NCBI GenBank assembly: GCA_947579605.1
Contig: OX388325.1
Span: 16,115,572-16,179,571, forward strand
From: Athripsodes cinereus
Lineage: Eukaryota; Arthropoda; Insecta; Trichoptera; Leptoceridae
Direction of reading: 5' to 3'
DNA length: 64,000 nucleotides
Position numbers and translations under genes: made by a program. Under the pieces are notes generated by a model, which saw only the letters and a list, made by a program, of their open reading frames with translations, made no database searches and was not told the DNA's origin. This document shows positions 30,795 through 40,754 of this stretch, in pieces (within the stretch, counting starts at the first letter, position 1; every line of letters starts with the position of its first letter).

Positions 30795-31012
30795 AAATAT
30801 AAATGATTCAACTGAGTAAACTTATTCTTTTCTAAAGGTTTTTCATCACTTTGAATCCTTTTATATACAGTCAAACTACTAGTTTTCTTGCAAATATATA
30901 TTAAAAAGATTTCTAACCAAAGTGAAACCTCTTATGCATTTGCATAGTCAAATTGCCAAATTCAGTGAAAGCTTTCTTGCAAATTTTGCACTCAAAAGGT
31001 TTGTGTGTCTAC
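30795..31012 (-). pseudogene. Zinc-finger debris, copy 3 continued
   Basis: Resumes homology to 4790-4985, with fingers truncated at the hAT MITE boundary. Confidence 0.6.
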
Positions 31013-31361
31013 TAGTGATGTACCTAACGAATGTGTGATTTTGGATATTCGCGATTGCGAATGCGAAAAGCTTATATTGACGTGCTTAAATTTCTATAAT
31101 TATTAAAATTTCTACCCCCCCGTCACCGAATTCTCATAATGATATATGAATATAAAATATTTCATAACTCCTCGGTTTTCTCAAAGAATATTTTCTCGCA
31201 GTACCTTTTTCTACAATGTACCGGGTTAGTATCCGGTAATTTTACTGAATTACCGATATTTTATTACCAAAATAATATTCGCAAAACATTCGCATATTTT
31301 TTTGCGAAAACGAATGCGAATACTTTGAAATATTCGAATGCGAAGATTTGTTACATCACAA
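31013..31361. mobile_element. hAT MITE (349 bp)
   Basis: The 8-bp duplication GTGTCTAC occurs at 31005-31012 and 31362-31369. Ends TAGTGATGTACC and, inverted, TTGTGATGTAAC. The interior is rich in ATTCGCGAATGCGAAT palindromes. The 8-bp duplication and TAGTGATG-type ends indicate the hAT superfamily. It disrupts the finger array of ZNF copy 3. Confidence 0.85.
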
Positions 31362-31369
31362 GTGTCTAC

Positions 31370-31946
31370 CACTGTGAATTCTTTTATGTTTAGTCAATTG
31401 ACTAGATTGACAGAAAGTTTTCTTGCAAATATTACTTTCAAAAGGTTTTTCGCCACTGTGAATTCTTTTGTGTTTAGTCAAACTACTAGATTGAGAGAAA
31501 GTTTTCTTGCAAATGTTACATTCAAAAGGTTTTTCACAACTGTGTATTCTTTTATGCTTAGACAAATTACTGTAATCAGAAAATCTCCTCTTACAAACAT
31601 TGCATTCAAAAGGTTTTTCACCGCTGTGAATTCTTTTATGATTAGTCAATTGACCAAATTGAGTGAAAGTTTTCTTGCAAATATTACACTCATAAGGTTT
31701 TTCACCACTGTGAATTCTTTTATGCCTAATCAAATTACTGGAATCAGAGAATTGCCTGTTACAAATATTACACTCAAAAGGTTTTTCACTGCTGTGAATT
31801 CTTTTATGATTAGTCAATTGACTAAATTGAATGAAAGTTTTCTTGCAAATATGACATTCAAAAGGTTTTTCACCTCTGTGCACCCTTTTATGAGCAGTCA
31901 ACCTTAGTGAAGTAGTAAACTTTTTCATACAAATATTACACTGCAA
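31370..31946 (-). pseudogene. C2H2 zinc-finger copy 3 (7 fingers, N-terminus lost)
   Basis: Seven fingers in one frame, starting QCNICMKKFTTSLRL, the first finger of copies 1 and 2. The acidic N-terminal domain is gone: the sequence breaks at about 31944 into the interior of a TTAA MITE. Finger 7 reads FESNIC, losing its first zinc Cys, and the hAT MITE cuts off the rest. It has no start context, so it is a pseudogene fragment. Confidence 0.8.
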
Positions 31947-32495
31947 TGTACGAAATTATTATGCAGTCAAGAGCTATATTAATTTATTTTTAGTGCTATT
32001 TTTCATTTTCGAATTTGTTTAATTATTAACTTTTTTTTTTTTTTAATATAATTCTTTATTTTTCCCGTCCCGTGGAGCACCCGGTAAAGAATTGGTCTCC
32101 CACTCTTCTGCATAAGTTTTCGAGTGTCCTGTAAAAGGCAGGTGTTCGAAAAAAAAAAGACATTTTACATCTTAAATTCAGCGATGAGGCTTGCCACCCA
32201 TCCTGAATGTCTTGATTTTATATTGGCACGAAGAGGACAGTTTGCATGTTTCTTACATGCAGCTGATCTGCTGGCTACCCCACTTGTGGGATATGCCGTG
32301 ATGGTATAGTAGTAGTAGTAGTCTTTATTTTTATTCGAAAATACGTCAAACTACATACAACATGAGTGAGAAAGTAGACATGGCAGTGAAAGCATAGGTT
32401 GGACAAATGTGAACAGACGTGTTCACTTTCGATGAACAGGTTTGACCCTGACACTCTGGATGATCATCCAAAGTGAAGCAATGTGAATGCTTCTT
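31944..32495 (-). mobile_element. TTAA MITE family, copy 3, split by a SINE-like element
   Basis: The MITE interior (31944-32035 and 32333-32490) is interrupted by the insertion at 32064-32321. The left end is missing where it joins the zinc-finger copy. Confidence 0.6.
32064..32321 (+). mobile_element. Complete SINE-like retroposon (258 bp)
   Basis: The 11-bp duplication TCTTTATTTTT lies at 32053-32063 and 32322-32332. It begins CCCGTCCCGTGGAGCACCCG and ends CCGTGATGGTATAG(TAG)n. A weak tRNA-like B box (GGTGTTCGAA) sits near 32131; the A box is doubtful. The final 50 bp (CTACCCCACTTGTGGGATAT) resemble the 3' end of the RTE-like LINE, suggesting use of its machinery. Other copies: 42345-42550, 44445-44585, 6795-6890 (minus) and 58370-58465. 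Confidence 0.75.
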
Positions 32496-32531
32496 AAGAT
32501 ACACAATAGTTACGAAAATATCCACTTTGGC

Positions 32532-32678
32532 GCAACATCGTCTGCATTTGAACGCTAACGGAACGAAAACGTAACGTGAAAATGTGTTATTGACTCAGGA
32601 CTCAGAGGCCTCTGAGTCAATAACACACTTTCACGTCACGTTCCCGCTCCGTTAACGTTCGAGTATAGACGAAGTTGC
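32532..32678. repeat. Foldback element with about 70-bp arms
   Basis: A near-palindrome centred at 32608/32609 on AGAGGCCTCT. Its arms share GTGTTATTGACTCAG and the GCTAACGGAACG/CCGTTAACGTTCG region out to GCAACATCG and GAAGTTGC. One arm recurs alone at 34739-34815. Each arm holds a TGACTCA (AP-1-like) site. Confidence 0.65.
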
Positions 32679-32686
32679 AAGCATGT

Positions 32687-33160
32687 AGGGTCGTTCACAT
32701 ACGTTCACTTTCAGTGATCACTCCGGATGATCCTCCAAGATGAACAAGTGTGAACGGGCGTTTCATCGCTAGTGATCACTAGCGATGACGGAGGAAAGAG
32801 ATTACTACTGGTCATAATTTTGATGAAAGGTCCTTTCACTGAAACGACCATAAACAAGTTTTATCTTATTATTTGTTTAATTCTCTATGAATTTGTATTG
32901 AATGTCAGAATCATGTACAAAATTATTATGCAGTCGAGAGCTATATTTATTTATTTTAAGTGTTATTTTCCATGTTTGAATTTGTTTAATTATTTTTGTA
33001 CCAAAATACGTCAAACTACATACGATATGACTGAGAGTGTTGACATGGCAGTGAAAGCATAGGATGAACCAATGTGAACAGACGTGTTCACTTTCGATGA
33101 ACAGGTTTGACCCTGACACTCTGGATGATCATCCAAAGTGAAGCAATGTGAATGCTACTT
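32687..33160 (-). mobile_element. TTAA MITE family, copy 4
   Basis: Starts GGGTCGTTCACATACG and ends AATGTGAATGCTACTT. Opposite orientation to copies 1 and 2. Confidence 0.7.
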
Positions 33161-33178
33161 GTGTCAATTTCGTTGCTA

Positions 33179-34080
33179 AGGGGTCGTTCACATAGTTCAC
33201 TTTCAGTGATCACTCCGGATGATCCTTCAAGATGAACAGGTGTGAACGGGCGTTTCATCAATAGTGATCACTAGCGATGACGGAGGAAAGGGATTACTCC
33301 TCGTCATAATTTCGATGAAAGGACCTTTCACTGAAACGACCATAAACAAGTTTCATCTTATTATTTGTTTTATTCTCTATGAATTTGTATTGAATGTCAG
33401 AATCATGTACAAAATTATTATGCAGTCGAGAGCTATATTAATTTATTTTAAGTGTTATTTTTCATTTTTGAATTTGTTTAATTATTTTTATACGAAAATA
33501 CATACATACAACATGAGTGAGAGAGTAAACATGCCAGTGAAAGCATAGGATGAACAAATGTGAACAGACGTGTTCACTTTCGATGAACAGGTTTGTACCG
33601 AACCTGGTACGCCTCCGAGTGACTTGGTACTGAGGTGGTTACCGTGAGCCGTGTACTTCTTCGTCAATACGCCGCCGTGTAGCTTCTTGTGTCCTCTAAA
33701 CAGTCAGTGCTATCGGGATCATTGCCCGGTAGCGAGTGCTTGCGAGTACACAGGTTAGCTGCACCTAGGTGTTACGGCGGAGTCGTGCCCGGTGGAAGTA
33801 AACATCCCCAGGTCGACGAACGAAGAGAGTCTCCGACGTGCGCCGAGGGTAACGGCAGCTAAGTCACCTCAACAACGACGCACCGGATATAGGATAGGCA
33901 GAGAGACATCGAGGCCTGTGTGTGGGTACCCGCGGCCCCCTCACTCACCCCCGACTCCACACCAACCGGAGATACAGTTTACTTGTGGCCTGGGCAGTCT
34001 GAGTCGGACTCCGTCCCGCACAAGGTTTGACCCTGACACTCAAGATGATCATCCAAAGTGAAGCAATGTGAATGCTACTT
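33179..34080 (-). mobile_element. TTAA MITE family, copy 5, split by a probable solo LTR
   Basis: Direct neighbour of copy 4, with 18 bp between them. Interrupted at 33594-34022. The right end ...GAATGCTACTTAAG retains a TTAA. Confidence 0.7.
33594..34022. repeat. Probable solo LTR (429 bp)
   Basis: A GC-rich insertion inside the MITE. It starts TGTACCGAACC and ends CCCGCACA (TGT...ACA), with AGGTT duplicated at 33589-33593 and 34023-34027. TG...CA ends with a 5-bp duplication are the pattern of an LTR left after recombination, for example of a BEL/Pao or Ty3 element. Base composition contrasts sharply with the host MITE. A 6-bp reading of the duplication (GGTTTG) is also possible. An 89-codon frame inside has no recognisable domain. 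Confidence 0.65.
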
Positions 34081-34738
34081 AAGATACACATTAAGGGTTG
34101 CACCCTCCTTCACCCATGGATGTTGCAGGAATGTCAATTCCCATGTCATCCATACTCTTTATGCAAATTCATCTCAAGGAAGGGCTCAAGGTTCGCCTGA
34201 AGGGCTATCCTCGACAAAATCCTCCCCAAAATTAAATACAACCGTTAATGTTCACCGACTTCATTTTTACAAAAGAACTTAAAATTAACTTACAGTTACG
34301 TATTTGCTACGTACTAGTTGTTAGCCTAAATTAATACAAAATATCTTAAGACTAGATTGAAGTTCTTAAAACTAGTTGCGTTTCATAGCCACAATCAATT
34401 ACACAAGCAGTTTCTTCTAAGCGTAGTGTAGGTATAATATGTTTAGTATCTCTGTAATCATAAAAAAAATTGATCATTACATGTACAACACACACAACAA
34501 ATGAAAGTGGTAGGAAAATCACAAGTTAGGATCCAGTCATTCTCTCTTTCTGTGTTTGGAAGCCGGTTGCATTATGCGATTGATCCTGAAAAAAGGAATA
34601 CCTCCCTTTATTGTAGGAAAGGACGTCACAAACAAAGTGAGTTCGGTAAGGTCAAAAAGTCTCTGTAATCATACTGGAAAAACGGACTAAAAAGCATCAG
34701 CGGAAGCGGAACACAATAGTTACGAAAATTAACAATTT
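34081..34738. other. Intergenic DNA
   Basis: No gene was recognised. A 14-bp direct repeat (TCTCTGTAATCATA) at 34449-34462 and 34660-34673 flanks 197 bp of unknown sequence. Confidence 0.35.
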
Positions 34739-34814
34739 GGCGCAACATCGTCTGCACCCGAACGCTAACGGAGCGGGAACGTGACACGAAAGTGTGTAAT
34801 TGCCTCAGGCCTCT

Positions 34815-35283
34815 GGAGCGAGCATGAAATTACAGTGAATGTTACACCGGATGATCGTGAACAACTTTGAGCGTTTTTATGACCCAAATTTCATCGTAAT
34901 GGTGCCATTTTCGTAAGATTCATTCGCGGTAGTGCGTCGTGCATTATTTGATTACGGTTTTTTATTTGAATAGTTAAATTGGCCAAGTTTTAAGAATGGA
35001 TTTAGGCCAAGCTTTGTCATACAGTTTTGAATTATGACCAATGAATAAACTCATATCAGTATTAGGTTTATTTTTGTTTAAAATTAATGCAGTGATAATT
35101 GAGTGACAGTATTTTTTTGTTTGACAGAATTTAAATAATATGTAAAGAAATATGGGGTGTTTATCTTGTTCATATCAATCAAGTAATAGCTATTTATAAT
35201 CTTTTTTGAAAAATATTATTACTGTGTTGATACATGGAAGTGCTTAAGAAATGTATCGAAGTTGTTGACATATTCGTAACAAA
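34815..35283 (-). other. Third copy of the zinc-finger upstream block
   Basis: Matches 20850-21340 upstream of ZNF copy 2. It is detached from any zinc-finger frame: the nearest, copy 3, ends near 31946, with several insertions between. Confidence 0.55.
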
Positions 35284-36739
35284 CTAGCGGTCCGCCCCAG
35301 CTTCGCACGGGTAGAAAGTTATTAAAAATTACAGTTTGCATACAGATCTTACAAAATCTTTTATTTTTTTGTATTACTAAATTTTGTGAGAAGATCATAT
35401 AAACAAAACAAAAGGCATTCAATTTATTGAGTCAGAGCTTCCTTGTTAACGATATTTGTCATCGTTTTATTATTGTGGCAGCAAAATAAATTGATTTTCA
35501 GGAGCTCCGACCCGCGATAGGCCAACATACAGTTGGCCATGGGTAAAACAATCTAGTCGTAGGTCGATCCCTTCTAATTCGAAGTTTTGGCCTTGGGAGA
35601 TGTTTCTAATATTTTGTTCTTCAATCCACTGCAAACGCCCTGTACTCGACTTTCAGGTGCGGAATTGAGCAGTTTTTAAATTTTGTTCGCAAGTCGATGT
35701 TAACGTTCAATACTCTACTCTCTGGCATGATATTGCGACGCGTATCTGTCCGACTTGCAAGACGATTTTCAGATTCCGATGAAGATTTCTCATTATGACG
35801 TATTTTTGATGCCCTCACCTGGGAACTATTTCTAGAAAGTTGAGATCTTGATCTTTTGGGCATTTGTAAATGATAAAACAGCAAACTCACTTAAATTAAA
35901 CAAACTATAAGTCACTAAGCTGTTTGGATAGTTAAATTACAATATATATTTATTATTAGTACCTACTTACTGAAAAATATTGGTTAAGTTCTGAAAAGAA
36001 CGTTTGTTTGTTCTAAAAATAGCTTTTTTGTTGAGTTTGGTTACTTACTAAAGCGAATTCAAAATATTTTCAAGCTAAAATTATTCGATTCCGCACACGA
36101 CCGTTGAGTAGGGAGCCAGCACTTCATTTCTTGACATTGACTCCCCTCCCGTACGGTCCGTACCCCAGTGACGCCTACATCGCATAAGGTGCTGCATAGG
36201 TAGCCGAGAGGGGTGAGTGGTGACAACGCAATTTTTTCTAATACATATTTACATTTTTAAACTCATGATATCTTTCGAATGGAATGTCAGAATTGAATAA
36301 TTCAAAAATTTATATAAAGAAAGCAGTCTTGGATATGAAGTAATTTATTTTTATAAAAATTGATACCAATATACAAATAGAGAGCCTTTTCTAGCGGCGG
36401 AAATCAATGAAAATTTTAAAAGAATAGAACACTTATTATGGCATAACCGTAATAGTTAAGACATGCTGTCGCGACATTTTTGGTAATACAGAAAAAAAAA
36501 AAAAAATTATTCCATCATCCACAGTTTTCGCAGCGCACGCGATGTCATGAATATTTTAGGCACATTGTTGGAGTTTTAGTAAAGATCCCTATTTTTTTTT
36601 TGAAAATATTATAATACCTATGTCACCCGGGAATAGTGAGCTTCCCAAAAGTGAAAGAATTTTTCAAATCGGTTCAGTAGTTTTGGAGCCTATTCGATAC
36701 AAATAATCATATCTTTCTTCTTAATAATATTAGTATAGA
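35284..36739 (-). mobile_element. Deleted Helitron
   Basis: On the minus strand it begins TCTATACTAATATTATTAAG at 36739, preceded by A, and ends GGGGCGGACCGCTAG at 35284, followed by T. That is the A|TC...CTRR|T arrangement of Helitrons, and these terminal sequences are common in Lepidoptera. A short GC-rich hairpin precedes the CTAG. Only the two extremes of the Rep-helicase gene remain. Helitrons transpose by rolling-circle replication. Confidence 0.75.
35450..35862 (-). pseudogene. Helitron Rep-helicase: N- and C-terminal remnants
   Basis: The frame starting MPKRSRSQLSRNSSQVRASK (35862) resembles the Arg/Ser-rich N-terminus of Helitron proteins. A frameshift then leads to GIDLRLDCFTHGQLYVGLSR followed by VGAPENQFILLPQ. 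The HGQLYVGLSRV segment is the last conserved motif of the PIF1-like helicase domain. The nickase domain and most of the helicase are missing, so there is no function. Confidence 0.7.
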
Positions 36740-36773
36740 TATACAAAAATGTTTTATATCCGTATATATACTC

Positions 36774-37958
36774 TGGGTAAACACCAGAGGCTTTTTTGTG
36801 CGTTCGTGGATCTGGAGAAAGCATATGATCGAGTGGACCGGGAAAGGTTGTGGCGCGTGTTGTCGGAGTATGGGGTGAGCAGCCGGTTGATCCGCGCAAT
36901 ATCTTCACTTTACGTGGGAAGCTCCGCTTGCGTGGGGGTAAATAACACTCTCTCGGAGTGGTTTGTCCTCACCAAAGGAGTGAAGCAAGGTTGTGTCATG
37001 TCTTCGTGGCTGTTCAACCTATTCTTCGACTACTGTATGCGACCTGTGAAAGAGATGGATGTTGGTGTCGAGCTGAATGGGTTTCGGGTGAATGCATTGA
37101 TGTACGCAGATGATTTGGTGTTAATGGCTGAGAGTGAAAGTGAACTTACAAGAGATTGTTACGTGTGTGTATGATAGTTGCAATTTGAATGGTTTGAAAA
37201 TGAACGTTATGAAGACGAAAGTTCTTGTTTTTGAAAGAGAGAATGAAAAAACGATTTGCGAGATTAAAGTTGGTGACGAATGTTTGGAGCAAGTAAGTGA
37301 GTAGGTATGTATATTTGGGAAGTATGTTTACGAGGGATGGAAGATGCGATAGGGACATTGAAAGAAGGAAAGTGGCCGGTGCTAGAGTAAACGGTGCACT
37401 TCGACCCATTGTCAGCAATGACAATGTGTCGAACATGGCTAAAATGCTGGTGCACAATTCTGGTACCGTCACTTACGTATGCAAGCGAGACATGGACGTG
37501 GTTGAAGAAGGACGAAAGTGGAATAAATGCAGTAGAGATGCGATCGTTGAGAAGAATGGTTGGTAAAACGCTGCGTGATAGAGTGAAGAATGAGGATATT
37601 AGAAGAATGAGCGGATGCAAGAAGACTGTTGTGGACAGAATGCGTGTAAATAAATTGAGATGGTTTGGTCATTTGGAACGAATGAAAGAGGAAAGAATGA
37701 CAAAGAGGATATACTTATCTGAAAGAAAGGGTGTGAGGAAACGCGGGACCGTCCGAGAACCACGTGGCTTGATCACGTGGATCAAATTCTCAAAGACGGC
37801 CGCGTGTTGAGTAAGAGGAACCGACGTGCGTGTATGAGGAACTGTATGAATGTGGAGGAAGCGAAAGAAGTGTGTAAAGATAGGTCTGTTTGGCTTTCCG
37901 TTCTCTCTGCCTACCCCACTTGGGACACGGCGTGAGGGTATAGTATAGTATAGTATAG
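36774..37958 (+). mobile_element. RTE-like LINE, 5'-truncated, frameshifted
   Basis: Flanked by TATATACTC (36765-36773 and 37959-37967). The reverse transcriptase region is open at 36780-37140 (FVDLEKAYDRVDRERLW, GVKQGCVMSSWLFNLFFDYC, and catalytic YADD in ALMYADDLVLM). Frameshifts near 37137, 37450 and 37745 break the C-terminal part (YASETWTWLKKDESG ... VNKLRWFGHLERMKEE). The 3' end TACCCCACTTGGGACACGG is followed by a (TATAG)n tail at 37938-37958 instead of poly(A). It is the best LINE copy in the window but is not functional. Confidence 0.82.
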
Positions 37959-37967
37959 TATATACTC

Positions 37968-38579
37968 GTATTCAATAATGATTCAATAGCATGCCACAAC
38001 GTATCTGTATTTTAGGACATACTAAGATATTAGTGTGTGTTTACCGCATGAAGTAAAAAATAAATTACCCGCTAAAATTTACACTAAATATTTTAATTTC
38101 TCTTCCATATCTATTCTCAAACTAAAAAAATATAATTTTCTTTTTTGAAAAATTGTATACTTACGACAAGAATACACCATAATTACGATTAACTTCGCAA
38201 TTGTTTTGGCAAACCACCATCACTCAAACGTCAAACTAACTGTCAGAGCGATTATCACCTTGCAATGATTTCGGTTGTTCGGTTGTCACCTGACGACATC
38301 CTTGAACGCAACAGTGCGAGTCGTCGGGTGACTCGCTCCGGCTTCGTGAACGGCTGAAGCGTCGTCGAGTAATCACTCGACGACTGTATGAACGCTACCT
38401 AAGGTGTCGATGTCTTCCACTTTATATAATATCAGCTATGACTAGAGAGCTGTCATTTTAGTTTGACATTTGCTGTCGAAGTTGTACAGTAAATAAACTA
38501 ATATTTAACATTAATTATTATTGTGTAGGAGAATATCATACTGTGTATCTATAAGTCGTGTACGTAAATACATAACATA
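37968..38579 (+). promoter_or_regulatory. Upstream region of ZNF copy 4
   Basis: No gene. It includes an inverted motif pair around 38320-38390 (CGTCGGGTGACTCGCTC and CGTCGAGTAATCACTCGACG), related to the GCTCGACGTCGGGTGACC motif upstream of copies 1 and 2. The 5' UTR probably lies in 38440-38579. Confidence 0.35.
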
Positions 38580-39477
38580 ATGGATGGAGCTAGTGCTGGT
38601 GTTCACAATACTGTAAAGGAAGAACAGGATGAAGGTGTCATGACGTGTGACAACCAAGTTAAAGTGAAGAAGGAAGATGATATCGACGAATTTTTAATGA
38701 ATGTTGAAATTAAAAATGAACCCTTGGAGGGAATTAGTGAGGATGCTGTACCTTCAGTTCCGTATGATGATATAGATATAATTATATGAACCGGACATTA
38801 AAATAGAATGTGAGAGAATCCGCAGTGAGACAATGGCCAGTACATCTTACCAGTGTATAGAAGACGTGAGAGAACTACTTGTGCAACGAGAGACTTTCAA
38901 AGGAATTCTGTACAAAGGAAAACTATATGAGTGTAATGTTTGCACGAAAAAATTTATTAATTCAGATTTTCTGACTACACATAAAATGATTCACGCTGAT
39001 GTTGATTCTCCTCGTCCTGATACTTTGACTATACATGAACAGAAAAACAATGATAGTACACCTTTCAAATGTAACATTTGTTCGAAAACATATACTGCTC
39101 GCTGTAGTTTGAATGTTCATAAAAGAACTCACACATGTGAAAAACCATTTGAGTGTAATATTTGCAAGAAAGCTTTCACTCGAATCACAACTTTGAATAC
39201 TCATAAAAGAATACACAGTGGTGAAAAACCTTTTGAATGTCCTATTTGTAGAAAAAGATTTACTCGTATTACTAGTTTAATTAATCATAAAAGGATTCAC
39301 AGTGGCGAAAAACCTTTTCAGTGTAATATTTGTAATAAAGTGTTTTCTGCCTCTAGTACATTGCTTCGTCATAAAATTACTCATACCGGTAAAAAACCTT
39401 TTGAGTGTCATATTTGCAAGAAAACTTTCGCTCAGTCTAGTAATTTGATTGTACATATTGCTCGGCTAAGATGTTGA
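38580..39477 (+). pseudogene. C2H2 zinc-finger copy 4, frameshifted (opposite strand)
   Basis: The N-terminal frame from ATG 38580 (MDGASAGVHNTVKEEQDEG) is clearly related to copies 1 and 2, with SUMO-like motifs VKKE and IKNE. A 4-bp insertion within GATATAATTATATGAACC (about 38781-38784) shifts the frame just after PYDDIDI; homology (EPDIKIECERI, then MASTSYQC) resumes in the next frame. Five complete C2H2 fingers follow, and a sixth is cut off at SSNLIVH by LINE sequence. Its linkers and fingers are more diverged than those of copies 1-3, so it is an older paralogue. If the 4-bp insertion is an assembly error, the N-terminal part and five fingers would be intact. Confidence 0.8.
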
Positions 39478-39800
39478 AACTCTTCAAGCGTTGTATGAAA
39501 CAGGGTGTTTTTCTAAACATTTGGATGAAAGGGTTGCTCAGGGTGATACCCAGAGGTAATTACAGGCCGCTGTCGGTCTTCAAGACTAATATACCGATTA
39601 CCCTGCTGCCTTCCTTGTGTAGCCACGCGTAAGCTCAAGACAGACGGCAATATTGAATATCTCGGAATCTCCGTTCATGCGGAGCCTGGGACTAGAGGCT
39701 CCGAAGGGCAATCAGCATGGTCCAGAAGAGGACTTTTGAGGTCCGGCAAGATAGATGGGATCGGAGGAGATTTGCTAGATTATTCTACAGTTTTCTCCTT
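39478..39800 (+). mobile_element. Non-LTR reverse transcriptase fragment
   Basis: Translation gives pieces such as LFKRCMKQGVFLNIWMKGLL, then VIPRGNYRPLSVF, and later KTDGNIEYLGISVHAEPG. The motif pattern (CxxxGVFP..WK...L.LIPK....YRP) is that of R1/jockey-type LINE reverse transcriptase. The join to ZNF copy 4 is abrupt, so this insertion or a rearrangement truncated the zinc-finger gene. Confidence 0.6.
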
Positions 39801-39841
39801 GACGTATGTGAGAAAGTGAAAAGGTGATTGCTTTCCCCCTG

Positions 39842-40090
39842 AAAGGCGAGTGGCCTAGTGGTAAGAGTACTTGACTCGTAACACAAAGGTGGTGGGTTCG
39901 AATCCCAGTAGGTGCGGTTGGCTGAACGAAGTCAGAGGAGTGCAATCACCCCACTCTGAAAAGATTGATATAAGAGAACCATAAGAAATATAGGTAGAAT
40001 TGGTGAACGTTACCATGATATAAAGCGCTTAAGCCAGACAAAGCCGATTTGTATGCGTCGGAACACCTAATTCTCTCTTCTTTACTCAAT
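39842..40090 (+). mobile_element. tRNA-derived SINE
   Basis: A pol III A box TGGCCTAGTGG (39851-39861) and B box GGTTCGAATCC (39895-39905) are correctly spaced in a tRNA-like head. The following body up to about 40090 is not tRNA. The anticodon stem and the 3' acceptor do not pair well, so this is a SINE rather than a tRNA gene. Confidence 0.65.
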
Positions 40091-40754
40091 CTTCTTGTCT
40101 AATTCTACTTTTCGATTATCCCCAACATAAGAGAGGTATGTTTGTTGTAAAGGAAAAACGATAAAGGGATAATGTAATTTTATTTTTTCTTTTCCTAACT
40201 AAACAATAAACTTTCCCTTTACTTATTTTTTTTCTTTGGACCTATCTAGATTTCTCTTCTAGATACGAACCTGCCCCTGCATGCATCCTTCTTAGAAATG
40301 CATAATTTAAACATACACACCTTAAATAGCTCCACCATCTAGATTTCAAAGTTGCCCAACTTTTGCGCTCGATTTAACATTCGGTCCCAACTTTATTTAT
40401 GTGCCTATCCCTCTCACACACGTTCTGGATCACCAGGAACGACCTGACTTACATTTTCTTTTATAGATACATGTAATTACTTCACTGGTTACATATTACA
40501 AGATACATATTTACAAAAACTGAACTTTGTTAAAAATGAGAATAAATAGTAAAATGAAACTTTCGTTTTATTTATTTTGTTTTGGAATTCAACTACCTTA
40601 AATTAACCATAAAATGTCTCGAAATTGTTACATAGAATCCTTAAAAAATAGATGATATAATTAAATTCACAATTAGAATAATTTAATTCACTTTCTTCTG
40701 AGTAGAGTTATTGTCTATAATACTACGGCTAGATAAACATGCATTACTTTTCAT
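40091..40754. other. Intergenic DNA
   Basis: T-rich downstream of the SINE. No gene was recognised. Confidence 0.4.

Noticed and set aside
33264..33548. 90-codon frame conserved in several MITE copies (also 32772-33062 and 30237-30476)
   Set aside because: The copies are close relatives, the product is hydrophobic with no known domain, and the frame is broken in other copies. Conservation is explained by shared ancestry.
34449..34673. 14-bp direct repeat as a target duplication
   Set aside because: The 197-bp interior has neither tail nor inverted ends, so chance or a small local duplication is as likely.
39842..39916. tRNA gene candidate (also near 62298 and 45100)
   Set aside because: A and B boxes are present, but the acceptor and anticodon stems pair poorly and a SINE body follows.
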